Positions 36,481 to 43,013 of a DNA stretch of 64,000 bases are shown here, in pieces. Under the pieces are notes generated by a model. That model had not been told where the DNA came from and did no database searches. It was given only the letters and a program-made list of their open reading frames with translations. The DNA lies in NCBI RefSeq assembly GCF_026343295.1, contig NZ_JAPELY010000001.1, positions 2,046,001 to 2,110,000 on the forward strand, in the 5' to 3' direction. Position 1 is the stretch's first letter; the number at the start of each line of letters is the position of its first letter. Source of the DNA: Streptomyces sp. NBC_00083 (GTDB taxonomy: Bacteria > Actinomycetota > Actinomycetes > Streptomycetales > Streptomycetaceae). Both the position numbers and the translations under genes were made by a program.

Positions 36481-37494
36481 GTGCGACGCCGACTTGCTGC
36501 CGCGCTCATCGTGCCGGCCTTGATGCTCACCGCGGCCTGCGGAGGAGGTGACGACGCAGCGAAGAAGAAGGACGCGTCCGCTTCCCCCTCCGCGCAGCCG
36601 TCGCAGCCCGCCGCCGCCCCCAAGCCGGTGTCCGACGCATCGCCGATGCCCACCGTCGCGGGTGACGCGGAGAAGAAGCCCACGATCACCATCCCCAAGG
36701 GCGACCCGAGCGGGAAGTTCGTCGTCAAGACGCTGACCCCGGGCACCGGCGCGGAGGTCAAGAAGGACGACCTCGCGGTGACCAAGTACACCGGGAAGAT
36801 CTGGAAGAGCGGCAAGGACCTCGCCGGCTCGTACGACAAGGGCGGCGTGCCCCAGGTCATCCCGGCCGGCTCGCAGACGTACATCCCCGCGTTCAGCGAG
36901 GCGGTGCTCGGGCAGAAGGTCGGCGCCCGCGTCCTGGTCGTCGCCCCGCCGTCCGCCGCGTTCGGCGCGGCCGGCAAGCAGGAGCTCGGCGTGAGCGGCA
37001 CCGACACCCTGGTCTTCGTCCTCGACGTCGACAGCGTGATGCCGAAGAAGGTCGACGGCACCCAGGCGTCCATCCCCTCGGACCTGCCGCAGATCAAGGC
37101 GGACAAGGAAGAGGCCGCCACGATCTCCGTCCCGAAGAACGACCCGCCGAAGACCCTCGTCGACAAGGTCCTCATCGAGGGCAAGGGCCCCGAGGTCAAG
37201 AGCGGCCAGACCGTCTACATGCAGTACAGCGGCGCCACCTGGAAGCCCAACGAGGGCCAGGCACAGGCGAAGCTGTTCGACTCGTCGTGGAAGACCGGTG
37301 CGCCGTTCTCGACCACGATCGGTCAGGGCCAGGTCATCGAGGGCTGGGACAAGGGCCTCGTCGGCAAGAAGGTCGGCAGCCGTGTGCTGCTCGTCATTCC
37401 GCCGGAGCAGGGCTACAAGGACAAGGCCCAGGGCGCGGACATCCCCGCCAACTCGACCCTGGTCTTCGTCGTGGACATCCTCGGAGCAATGTAA
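36481..37494 (+). CDS. FKBP-type peptidyl-prolyl isomerase lipoprotein with two FKBP domains
   Basis: This 337-residue exported isomerase speeds cis-trans change at proline bonds outside the membrane. The lipobox LTAAC (near 18-22) is followed by an Ala/Pro/Lys linker (about 25-75). Two FKBP domains come in tandem: the first (about 80-190) has lost several canonical aromatic residues (TKYTGKIWKSGKDLAGSYD), while the second (about 205-337) keeps VIEGWDKGLVGKKVGSRVLLVIP. It is therefore probable that only the second is active. GTG at 36481 follows GAGG. It precedes a single-domain cytosolic FKBP gene by 40 bases. Confidence 0.9.
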   Translation: MRRRLAAALIVPALMLTAACGGGDDAAKKKDASASPSAQPSQPAAAPKPVSDASPMPTVAGDAEKKPTITIPKGDPSGKFVVKTLTPGTGAEVKKDDLAVTKYTGKIWKSGKDLAGSYDKGGVPQVIPAGSQTYIPAFSEAVLGQKVGARVLVVAPPSAAFGAAGKQELGVSGTDTLVFVLDVDSVMPKKVDGTQASIPSDLPQIKADKEEAATISVPKNDPPKTLVDKVLIEGKGPEVKSGQTVYMQYSGATWKPNEGQAQAKLFDSSWKTGAPFSTTIGQGQVIEGWDKGLVGKKVGSRVLLVIPPEQGYKDKAQGADIPANSTLVFVVDILGAM

Positions 37495-37534
37495 GACTGT
37501 TCCGGTTGCCCATAGCGATCAGTAGGAGCATTAC

Positions 37535-37906
37535 GTGAGCATCGACAAGCCCGAGGTCGACTTCCCCGGTGGCGAGCCGCCGAAGGACCTGGAGATCAAG
37601 GACATCTGGGAGGGCGACGGCGCCGTCGCCAAGGAGGGCGACGCCGTCAAGGTCCACTACGTGGGCGTGGCGTTCTCCACCGGCGAGGAGTTCGACGCCT
37701 CCTGGAACCGCGGCACCCCGCTGCAGTTCCAGCTCGGTGCCGGCCAGGTCATCTCCGGCTGGGACCAGGGCATCCAGGGCATGAAGGTCGGCGGCCGTCG
37801 CCGGCTGACCATCCCGGCCCACCTCGCCTACGGCGACCGCGGCGCCGGCGGTGCCATTGCCCCGGGCGAGACGCTGATCTTCGTCTGCGACCTGGTCTCC
37901 GTCTGA
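37535..37906 (+). CDS. FKBP-type peptidyl-prolyl isomerase, single-domain
   Basis: This 123-residue cytosolic FKBP has the active-site residues intact: VHYVGVAFSTGEEFDASW (Tyr, Phe, Asp), QVISGWDQGIQGMKVGG (Val, Ile, Trp) and AYGDRGAGGAIAPGETLIF (Tyr, Phe). It has no signal peptide. GTG at 37535 is preceded by GGAG. It follows the lipoprotein FKBP gene by 40 bases and ends at a terminator before pafB. Confidence 0.93.
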   Translation: MSIDKPEVDFPGGEPPKDLEIKDIWEGDGAVAKEGDAVKVHYVGVAFSTGEEFDASWNRGTPLQFQLGAGQVISGWDQGIQGMKVGGRRRLTIPAHLAYGDRGAGGAIAPGETLIFVCDLVSV

Positions 37907-37947
37907 GGGACACACGATCGGTCCTGAGCGATCGGACCTGATCGGAG

Positions 37948-37985
37948 CGAGGGTCCATGCCTGCGGGCATGGACCCTCGGCTTTT
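37948..37985 (+). terminator. Intrinsic terminator after the FKBP pair
   Basis: A 13-bp perfect stem (arms 37948-37960 and 37967-37979, loop of 6) is followed by GCTTTTG. Confidence 0.9.
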
Positions 37986-38052
37986 GTCCGGACAGCCCGG
38001 AGCGGTACGGTCAACGGTCGTAGCGCACAATGAGAGAGGGCGTAGGGCATCG

Positions 38053-39003
38053 ATGGCGATTGCCAAGGCCGAGCGGCTGATGAACCTGGCGCTGTGTCTG
38101 CTCGGGACACGGCGGGCACTCAGCAAGCGGGAGCTGCGCGAGTCCATCGAGGCCTATCTGGAGGCCGGTTCCGACGACTCCTTCAACCGGATGTTCGAGC
38201 GGGACAAGGACGATCTGCGGGAACTCGGCCTGGTGATCGAGACCGTCGAGAACCTCGACGGCGAGACCGGCTACCTCGCCCGCCGCGACAGCAACCGCCT
38301 CCCGCCGGTCCAGCTCGACGCCGAGGAGGCCGCGGCCCTCGGGCTCGCCGCCCGCGTCTGGCAGCAGGCCCGGCTCGCGGGAGCGGCCAGCGGCGCACTC
38401 CAGAAGCTGCGCGCCGCCGGCATGCCGGAGGCCGACAATCCGTACGAGCACAGCACGATCGAGCCGCGCATCCCGGTCCACGAGACCGCCTTCGAACCGC
38501 TGATGCTGGCCTGCCGCGACCGCCGTACGGTCGTCTTCGACTACCGCAAGGTCACCGCCGTACGCCCCGAGGAGCGCCACGTCGAGCCCTGGGGCCTGGA
38601 GTGCTGGCGGGGCCACTGGTACCTGGCGGGCTGGGACCGTGACCGGGGCGCCGAGCGGGTCTTCCGGCTCAGCCGCATCTCGGGCCGCGTCCGCTCCCGT
38701 GCCGGCGCCTTCACCGCGCCGGTGCCCGACGTGGTCACCGTGCGCGAGACCGTCGAGACCTGGGCGGGCGAGACCGCGACCCGCTCGGCGCGGATCCGGC
38801 TGCGCGCCGGGGCCGGCTACCCGCTGCGCTCCCGGGCCACCTCGGCGCGGGAACTCGGTGACGGCTGGGACGAGTTGGAGATTCCGTACGGGCACGGGCT
38901 CGACGCCCACCTCGTGGAGTTCGGCCCCGACGTGGTCGTGCTGGAACCCGCCGATCTGCGGGCCGACGTGATGGAACGGCTGCGCGCCGTGGCCAAGGGC
39001 TGA
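38053..39003 (+). CDS. pafB: WYL-domain regulator PafB
   Basis: PafB works with PafC as a heterodimeric transcription activator of the RecA-independent DNA-damage response in mycobacteria. The 316-residue protein has an N-terminal winged helix (about 5-75, TRRALSKRELRESIEAYLE), a central WYL domain (about 150-235, with the GHWYLAGWDRDRGAERVFRLSRI form of the WYL motif and ligand-binding Arg) and a WCX domain (about 240-316). WYL domains are thought to sense single-stranded DNA. ATG at 38053 follows GTAGGG; a longer frame from 37957 would start inside the upstream terminator. pafC follows after 16 bases. Confidence 0.93.
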   Translation: MAIAKAERLMNLALCLLGTRRALSKRELRESIEAYLEAGSDDSFNRMFERDKDDLRELGLVIETVENLDGETGYLARRDSNRLPPVQLDAEEAAALGLAARVWQQARLAGAASGALQKLRAAGMPEADNPYEHSTIEPRIPVHETAFEPLMLACRDRRTVVFDYRKVTAVRPEERHVEPWGLECWRGHWYLAGWDRDRGAERVFRLSRISGRVRSRAGAFTAPVPDVVTVRETVETWAGETATRSARIRLRAGAGYPLRSRATSARELGDGWDELEIPYGHGLDAHLVEFGPDVVVLEPADLRADVMERLRAVAKG

Positions 39004-39019
39004 GGGGGACCGTACGACC

Positions 39020-39994
39020 ATGGCTGCCAATGCCATCGACCAGACGCGGCGGATGCTGTCGCTGGTGACCTATCTGCGCGAGCGCCCCGGCGCCCATGTC
39101 GCGGACGTCGCCCGCGCCTTCGGGATCACCGAGGACGAGCTCATCTCCGACCTCGACGTGCTGCCCATGTGCGGCACCAGTTTCCGCGGCGGCGACCTCC
39201 TGGACATCGACACCGACGGCGACCGCATCTGGTGGCACAACCCGGACGACGTCGCGGCGCCGCTGAGGCTCGCCGCCGACGAGGCGACCGCGCTGCTCGT
39301 CGCCGCCCGCGCCGTCTCCACCCTGCCGGGCCTGCGCGAGGGCGACCGGCAGGCGCTGCTGCGCGCCACCGCCAAGCTGGAGGCCGCGGCCGGTGAGGCC
39401 GCCGGCGCCAGCTCCCGGCTCTCGGTCACCTTCGAATCCGAGGGCGGTGTCTTCGCCGAGGTGGACCGGGCGATCTCCGAGCGCCGCCGCCTGTGGGTGA
39501 AGTACTACTCGCCCGCGCGCGACGAGCTCACCGAGCGCGAGGTCGACCCGATCCGGCTCTTCGCCGTCGGCCACACCTACATGGAGGCGTGGTGCCGCCT
39601 CTCCGAGGCGCGGCGCACCTTCCGCCTCGACCGGGTCGCCGAGATCCGCCTGCTCGACGAGGTGTCCGCGCCGCCCGAGCTGGAGCTGCGCGACCTGTCG
39701 GAGGGCCTGGTCCAGCCGTCGGCGGAGGACCCCGAGGTCGTCGTCGAGGTCGGTCCCGGCGGGCGCTGGGTGGCCGAGTACTACCCGCACGACAGCGCCG
39801 AGGAGCTGCCCGACGGGGGCTTGCGGATCTCGCTGCGCACGCCCGATCCCGCCTCGCTCCGCCGGCTCGCGCTGCGGCTCGGCCAGGACGGCCGGATCGT
39901 CACGCCGCACGACCTCGCCGACAGCGCGCGGCGCGCGGCCACCGAGGCGCTCGCGGGATACGAGGACCAGCCCACGCCCGACCACCGGAGCTGA
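39020..39994 (+). CDS. pafC: WYL-domain regulator PafC
   Basis: PafC is the partner of PafB, 324 residues, with the same plan: winged helix (about 8-70, ADVARAFGITEDELISDLD), WYL domain (about 145-230, RLWVKYYSPARDELTEREVDPIRLF) and WCX domain (about 240-315). ATG at 39020 follows GGGGGA. It is 16 bases after pafB, so they are made together. A 16-bp gap leads to a small zinc-ribbon gene that may be part of the same operon. Confidence 0.93.
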   Translation: MAANAIDQTRRMLSLVTYLRERPGAHVADVARAFGITEDELISDLDVLPMCGTSFRGGDLLDIDTDGDRIWWHNPDDVAAPLRLAADEATALLVAARAVSTLPGLREGDRQALLRATAKLEAAAGEAAGASSRLSVTFESEGGVFAEVDRAISERRRLWVKYYSPARDELTEREVDPIRLFAVGHTYMEAWCRLSEARRTFRLDRVAEIRLLDEVSAPPELELRDLSEGLVQPSAEDPEVVVEVGPGGRWVAEYYPHDSAEELPDGGLRISLRTPDPASLRRLALRLGQDGRIVTPHDLADSARRAATEALAGYEDQPTPDHRS

Positions 39995-40008
39995 GGAGAG
40001 TGCGGAAC

Positions 40009-40263
40009 ATGTCGGTATTGCCCGGTATTTCCCGTCCCGTGATCCCGGTGCTCTTCAAGGCGGCCTGCCCGGAGTGCCGAGCGCGTTTCGAGCTCGGCGC
40101 CCCCGCCTTCCGCCTCGCGATCGGCGCGAGCCGCCGCACCACCTTCTACTCCTTCACCTGCCCCGAGTGCGGCTCGGCCGTGCGCAAGCCGGCCGGGGAG
40201 CGCATCATCGAGCTCCTCACCGGCGGCGGGGTCCGCACCCTCCGGCTCCACTCCACCGTCTAG
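40009..40263 (+). CDS. Small zinc-ribbon protein downstream of pafC
   Basis: I do not recognise a named function. The 84-residue product has two CPEC knuckles (near residues 20-23 and 51-54) spaced like a rubredoxin-type zinc ribbon, with Arg-rich strands between. It lacks a signal peptide or membrane segment. ATG at 40009 has GGAG ten bases upstream, and the gene begins 15 bases after pafC, so co-transcription with pafBC is likely. A small DNA-, RNA- or RNA-polymerase-binding adaptor is possible. The conserved place at the end of the pafBC operon suggests a link with that response, but this is inference. Confidence 0.7.
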   Translation: MSVLPGISRPVIPVLFKAACPECRARFELGAPAFRLAIGASRRTTFYSFTCPECGSAVRKPAGERIIELLTGGGVRTLRLHSTV

Positions 40264-40282
40264 ACCTCCGGGATCCGCATCC

Positions 40283-40480
40283 ATGTTCTGGCCGATGACC
40301 GCCATCGCCCTCGGGTTCCTCGGGATCGCCGTCCTCGGGGTCCTCGCCGTCAAGGTGTTCGTCGAGGCGCAGCGGCTCGGCCGCCAGGTGGCCGACACCA
40401 CAGAGCGGATCAACCGCGCCGCCGAAGACCTGGAGCGGGCCGCCGTGGACCTCGCGGGCGCGGGGGAAACGCTGGGATGA
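40283..40480 (+). CDS. Small single-pass membrane protein
   Basis: This 65-residue product has one hydrophobic segment (about 4-27, MTAIALGFLGIAVLGVLAVK) and then an amphipathic helix (about 28-60) with Arg/Glu/Ala repeats that could form a coiled coil at the cytosolic face. It resembles short DUF948-like proteins but is too short to assign. It begins 20 bases after the zinc-ribbon gene with no clear ribosome site, so translation may be coupled. The protein may only be a small membrane adaptor; the function is unknown. Confidence 0.6.
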   Translation: MFWPMTAIALGFLGIAVLGVLAVKVFVEAQRLGRQVADTTERINRAAEDLERAAVDLAGAGETLG

Positions 40481-40602
40481 ACAGTGCGCCCCGATGTCGC
40501 CCGTTTCGGGACGGTACGCTGCACAAAGCGGTCCAGCTGACGAGGCGCGGTCCGCAAACGGGAGTGCGCACGGGGATTGCCCAGCGTTCACCCTTGCGCG
40601 TT

Positions 40603-40640
40603 ACGATCGCTGCACGTAAGGCGTCCGGACACCGGTCCGG
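40603..40640 (+). promoter_or_regulatory. Promoter-like box and hairpin before tatA
   Basis: TACGAT at 40603-40608 is a possible -10 box. CCGGAC-ACCG-GTCCGG at 40625-40640 forms a small hairpin in the leader. Both are about 50-85 bases before the tatA start. Confidence 0.35.
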
Positions 40641-40688
40641 CGTCCACGCACCCCCAACCCCGCAGCCTCGGTGAGAAGGTAAACGCTT

Positions 40689-40967
40689 ATGTTCGGAAGG
40701 CTCGGCGCCCCCGAGATCATTCTCATCCTCATCGTCGTCGTCCTGCTGTTCGGCGCGAAGAAGCTCCCGGACATGGCGCGGTCGCTCGGCAAGTCGGCCC
40801 GCATCCTCAAGAGTGAGGCCAAGGCCATGAAGTCCGACGGTCAGGCCCCGGCCGACCCGCCCACCCCGGGCGAGCAGCCGCCGGCCCAGCGCACCATCCA
40901 GTCGGCGCCCGGCGACGTGAGCAGCGCTCGCCCGGTGGCCGAGCCGACGGACACCACCAAGCGCTGA
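40689..40967 (+). CDS. tatA: Twin-arginine translocase subunit TatA
   Basis: TatA forms the size-adjusting pore of the twin-arginine system, which exports folded proteins. The 92-residue protein has the typical plan: a short N-terminal transmembrane helix ([15 protein letters not shown], about 8-22), the FG-x-KKLP hinge and an amphipathic helix ([16 protein letters not shown]), then a disordered Pro-rich tail (about 50-92). ATG at 40689 follows GAGAAGG. tatC is 73 bases downstream. tatB lies elsewhere, as is usual in Streptomyces. Confidence 0.95.
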   Translation: MFGRLGAPEIILILIVVVLLFGAKKLPDMARSLGKSARILKSEAKAMKSDGQAPADPPTPGEQPPAQRTIQSAPGDVSSARPVAEPTDTTKR

Positions 40968-41040
40968 CACCGGGCCCCAGCAGGCGCTGATCACCACCGG
41001 TGTGAACAGAGCGACCTGCCGCACGAGATGAGGACGTGGG

Positions 41041-41997
41041 TTGCTCAAGTCTGCCCGCAATCAACAGAGGGACCCCGAGGGGCGGATGCCGCTCTCGGAC
41101 CACCTTCGTGAGCTGCGCAACCGGCTCGCGAAGGCGGTTCTGGCCATCCTGGTCTGCGCGATCGTGGCGGCGTTCTACTACAAGGACATCGCCGAACTGA
41201 TCACCAAGCCGATCAAGGAGGCCGTGGACTGCACGGTGCCGTTCACCGAGCTCACCGCGAAGGACGGTGCGAAGGTCTGCGGCAACATCACGATGTCCGG
41301 CCTCATGGGGCCGTTCACGCTGATGATCAAGGTGTCCCTGGTGACGGGTGTCGTCGCGGCCAGCCCGGTCTGGCTCTACCAGCTGTGGGCGTTCGTCGCG
41401 CCCGGTCTGCACAAGCACGAGAAGCGGTACTCGCTGAGCTTCGTCGCGGCGGGCTTCCCGCTCTTCGTGGCAGGCGGCTGGTTCTCGTACCACGTGCTGC
41501 CGGCCGCGGCCGAGGTGCTCCTTGGCTTCACGCCCGCGGGCGTGGCCAACCTCCTGCCGCTGAACGAGCTCATCGACCTCGTCACCCGCATGATCATCGT
41601 CTTCGGCCTCTCCTTCGAGCTGCCGCTGTTCCTCGTCATGCTCAACTTCAGCGGCATTCTCACCGGCCGCCGGATGCTGGGCTGGTGGCGCGGAATGATC
41701 ATGGGCGTCACGGTCTTCGCGGCGTTCGCCACGCCGACCGTCGACCCGGTCTCGATGCTCTCGCTCGCCGCCCCGATCGTCGCCCTGTACTTCGTCGCCG
41801 TCGGCATCTCGATGGTGAACGACAAGCGACGCAAGGAGCGCGCCGAGTCCGGGCCCGCCGACGACGAGGCGTCCGACCTCGACCTCACCCCCGAGGCCGT
41901 CGGCGCCATCGAGCCGGTGACCTCGCCCCCCGCACTGCCCGAGCAGTCCGACGGCGGACGCGGGAGCAAGCTCTCCGGCTACGACGACGTCACCTGA
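41041..41997 (+). CDS. tatC: Twin-arginine translocase subunit TatC
   Basis: TatC is the six-helix receptor that recognises the RR signal peptide. It has 318 residues. The N-terminal cytosolic MPLSDHLRELRNRL block carries the conserved Glu/Arg signal-binding surface, followed by six transmembrane segments up to about 260 and an acidic, disordered C-tail (about 262-318). TTG at 41041 is the start, with GAGG about seven bases upstream. It is 73 bases after tatA and probably co-transcribed. Its stop lies at the edge of the promoter for the next gene. Confidence 0.95.
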   Translation: MLKSARNQQRDPEGRMPLSDHLRELRNRLAKAVLAILVCAIVAAFYYKDIAELITKPIKEAVDCTVPFTELTAKDGAKVCGNITMSGLMGPFTLMIKVSLVTGVVAASPVWLYQLWAFVAPGLHKHEKRYSLSFVAAGFPLFVAGGWFSYHVLPAAAEVLLGFTPAGVANLLPLNELIDLVTRMIIVFGLSFELPLFLVMLNFSGILTGRRMLGWWRGMIMGVTVFAAFATPTVDPVSMLSLAAPIVALYFVAVGISMVNDKRRKERAESGPADDEASDLDLTPEAVGAIEPVTSPPALPEQSDGGRGSKLSGYDDVT

Positions 41998-42000
41998 CCC

Positions 42001-42036
42001 TTGACGTGATCGCCGGAGCTTGTAAGGTCCGGCGGG
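42001..42036 (+). promoter_or_regulatory. Leaderless promoter of the lipid-kinase gene
   Basis: TTGACG (42001-42006), 16 bases, then TAAGGT (42023-42028), with the GTG start at 42036. Transcription should begin on or one base before the start codon. Confidence 0.7.
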
Positions 42037-42968
42037 TGACCAGCGAGATCACCCTCTTCGTCAATCCCACCGCGGGACGCGGCCGGGGCGCGCACGCCGC
42101 GCAACCGGCCGCTTCGGCGTTGCGGGCCGCGGGATTCTCGGTGCGCACCGTCCTCGGCGAGGACGCGGGCGACGCGCTGCGCCGGGCCCGCCGCGCCGTC
42201 GAGGGAGGCACCGGGGCGCTCGTCACCGTCGGCGGCGACGGCATGGTCAACCTGGCCCTCCAGGCCGTCGCCGGCACCACCACCCCGCTCGGCGTGATCG
42301 CCGCCGGCACCGGCAACGACTTCGCGCGCGCCCTCGGCCTGCCCGTACGCGACCCGGCGAAGGCCGGCGAAGTGGCCGCGAGGGCCCTCGCGGACGGGCG
42401 GGCCGCGGAGATCGACCTGGGCCGGACCGGCGACCGGTGGTTCGCCACCGTCCTCGCCTCCGGCTTCGACTCCAAGGTCAACGACCGCGGCAACCGCATG
42501 CGCCTGCCCGGCGGCCGTTTCAAGTACGACCTCGCGATGATCGCCGAACTGGCCGCGTTCAGGCCCGTCCCGTACAAGGTCACCCTCGACGACGGCGAGA
42601 CCCGCGAGATCGAGGCGACCCTCATCGCGGTCGGGAACTCCACCTCCTACGGAGGCGGCATGCGCATCTGCGCCGACGCCGACCTCACCGACGGGCTCTT
42701 CGACGTCACGGTCGTCGGGGACTGCTCACGCACGACCCTCCTCAAGGTCTTCCCGCGCGTCTACAAGGGCACCCACCTCGACCATCCCGTGGTCCGTTCC
42801 TACCGCGCCGCCTCGATCACGCTCGCGGCCCCCGGCATCACGGGCTACGCCGACGGCGAGCCGCTCGGCCCGCTCCCGATCACCGCGGAGTGTGTACGCG
42901 CCGCGGTACGGGTATTGGCTCCGGTACCGGCGCCCGGCCGGAAGGCCGCGGCACCAGGCCTCCAATAA
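42036..42968 (+). CDS. Diacylglycerol/sphingosine-kinase-type lipid kinase
   Basis: This 310-residue member of the DAGK catalytic family (YegS/DgkB-like) phosphorylates a lipid alcohol, probably diacylglycerol for recycling. The N-terminal domain has NPTAGRGRG, the nucleotide-site GGDGMVN (near 69-75) and GTGNDFARALG (near 93-103). The beta-rich C-terminal domain has GVDSKVN-like SGFDSKVNDRGNRMR and the YADGEPLGPLP end segment. GTG at 42036 follows a TTGACG-N16-TAAGGT promoter at seven bases, so translation is probably leaderless. It is followed by the HelY gene after 45 bases. Confidence 0.9.
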   Translation: MTSEITLFVNPTAGRGRGAHAAQPAASALRAAGFSVRTVLGEDAGDALRRARRAVEGGTGALVTVGGDGMVNLALQAVAGTTTPLGVIAAGTGNDFARALGLPVRDPAKAGEVAARALADGRAAEIDLGRTGDRWFATVLASGFDSKVNDRGNRMRLPGGRFKYDLAMIAELAAFRPVPYKVTLDDGETREIEATLIAVGNSTSYGGGMRICADADLTDGLFDVTVVGDCSRTTLLKVFPRVYKGTHLDHPVVRSYRAASITLAAPGITGYADGEPLGPLPITAECVRAAVRVLAPVPAPGRKAAAPGLQ

Positions 42969-43013
42969 AGATCGCGACCTCTGTCAGAGGCGGCGGGTAG
43001 GCTCGAAGACAAG

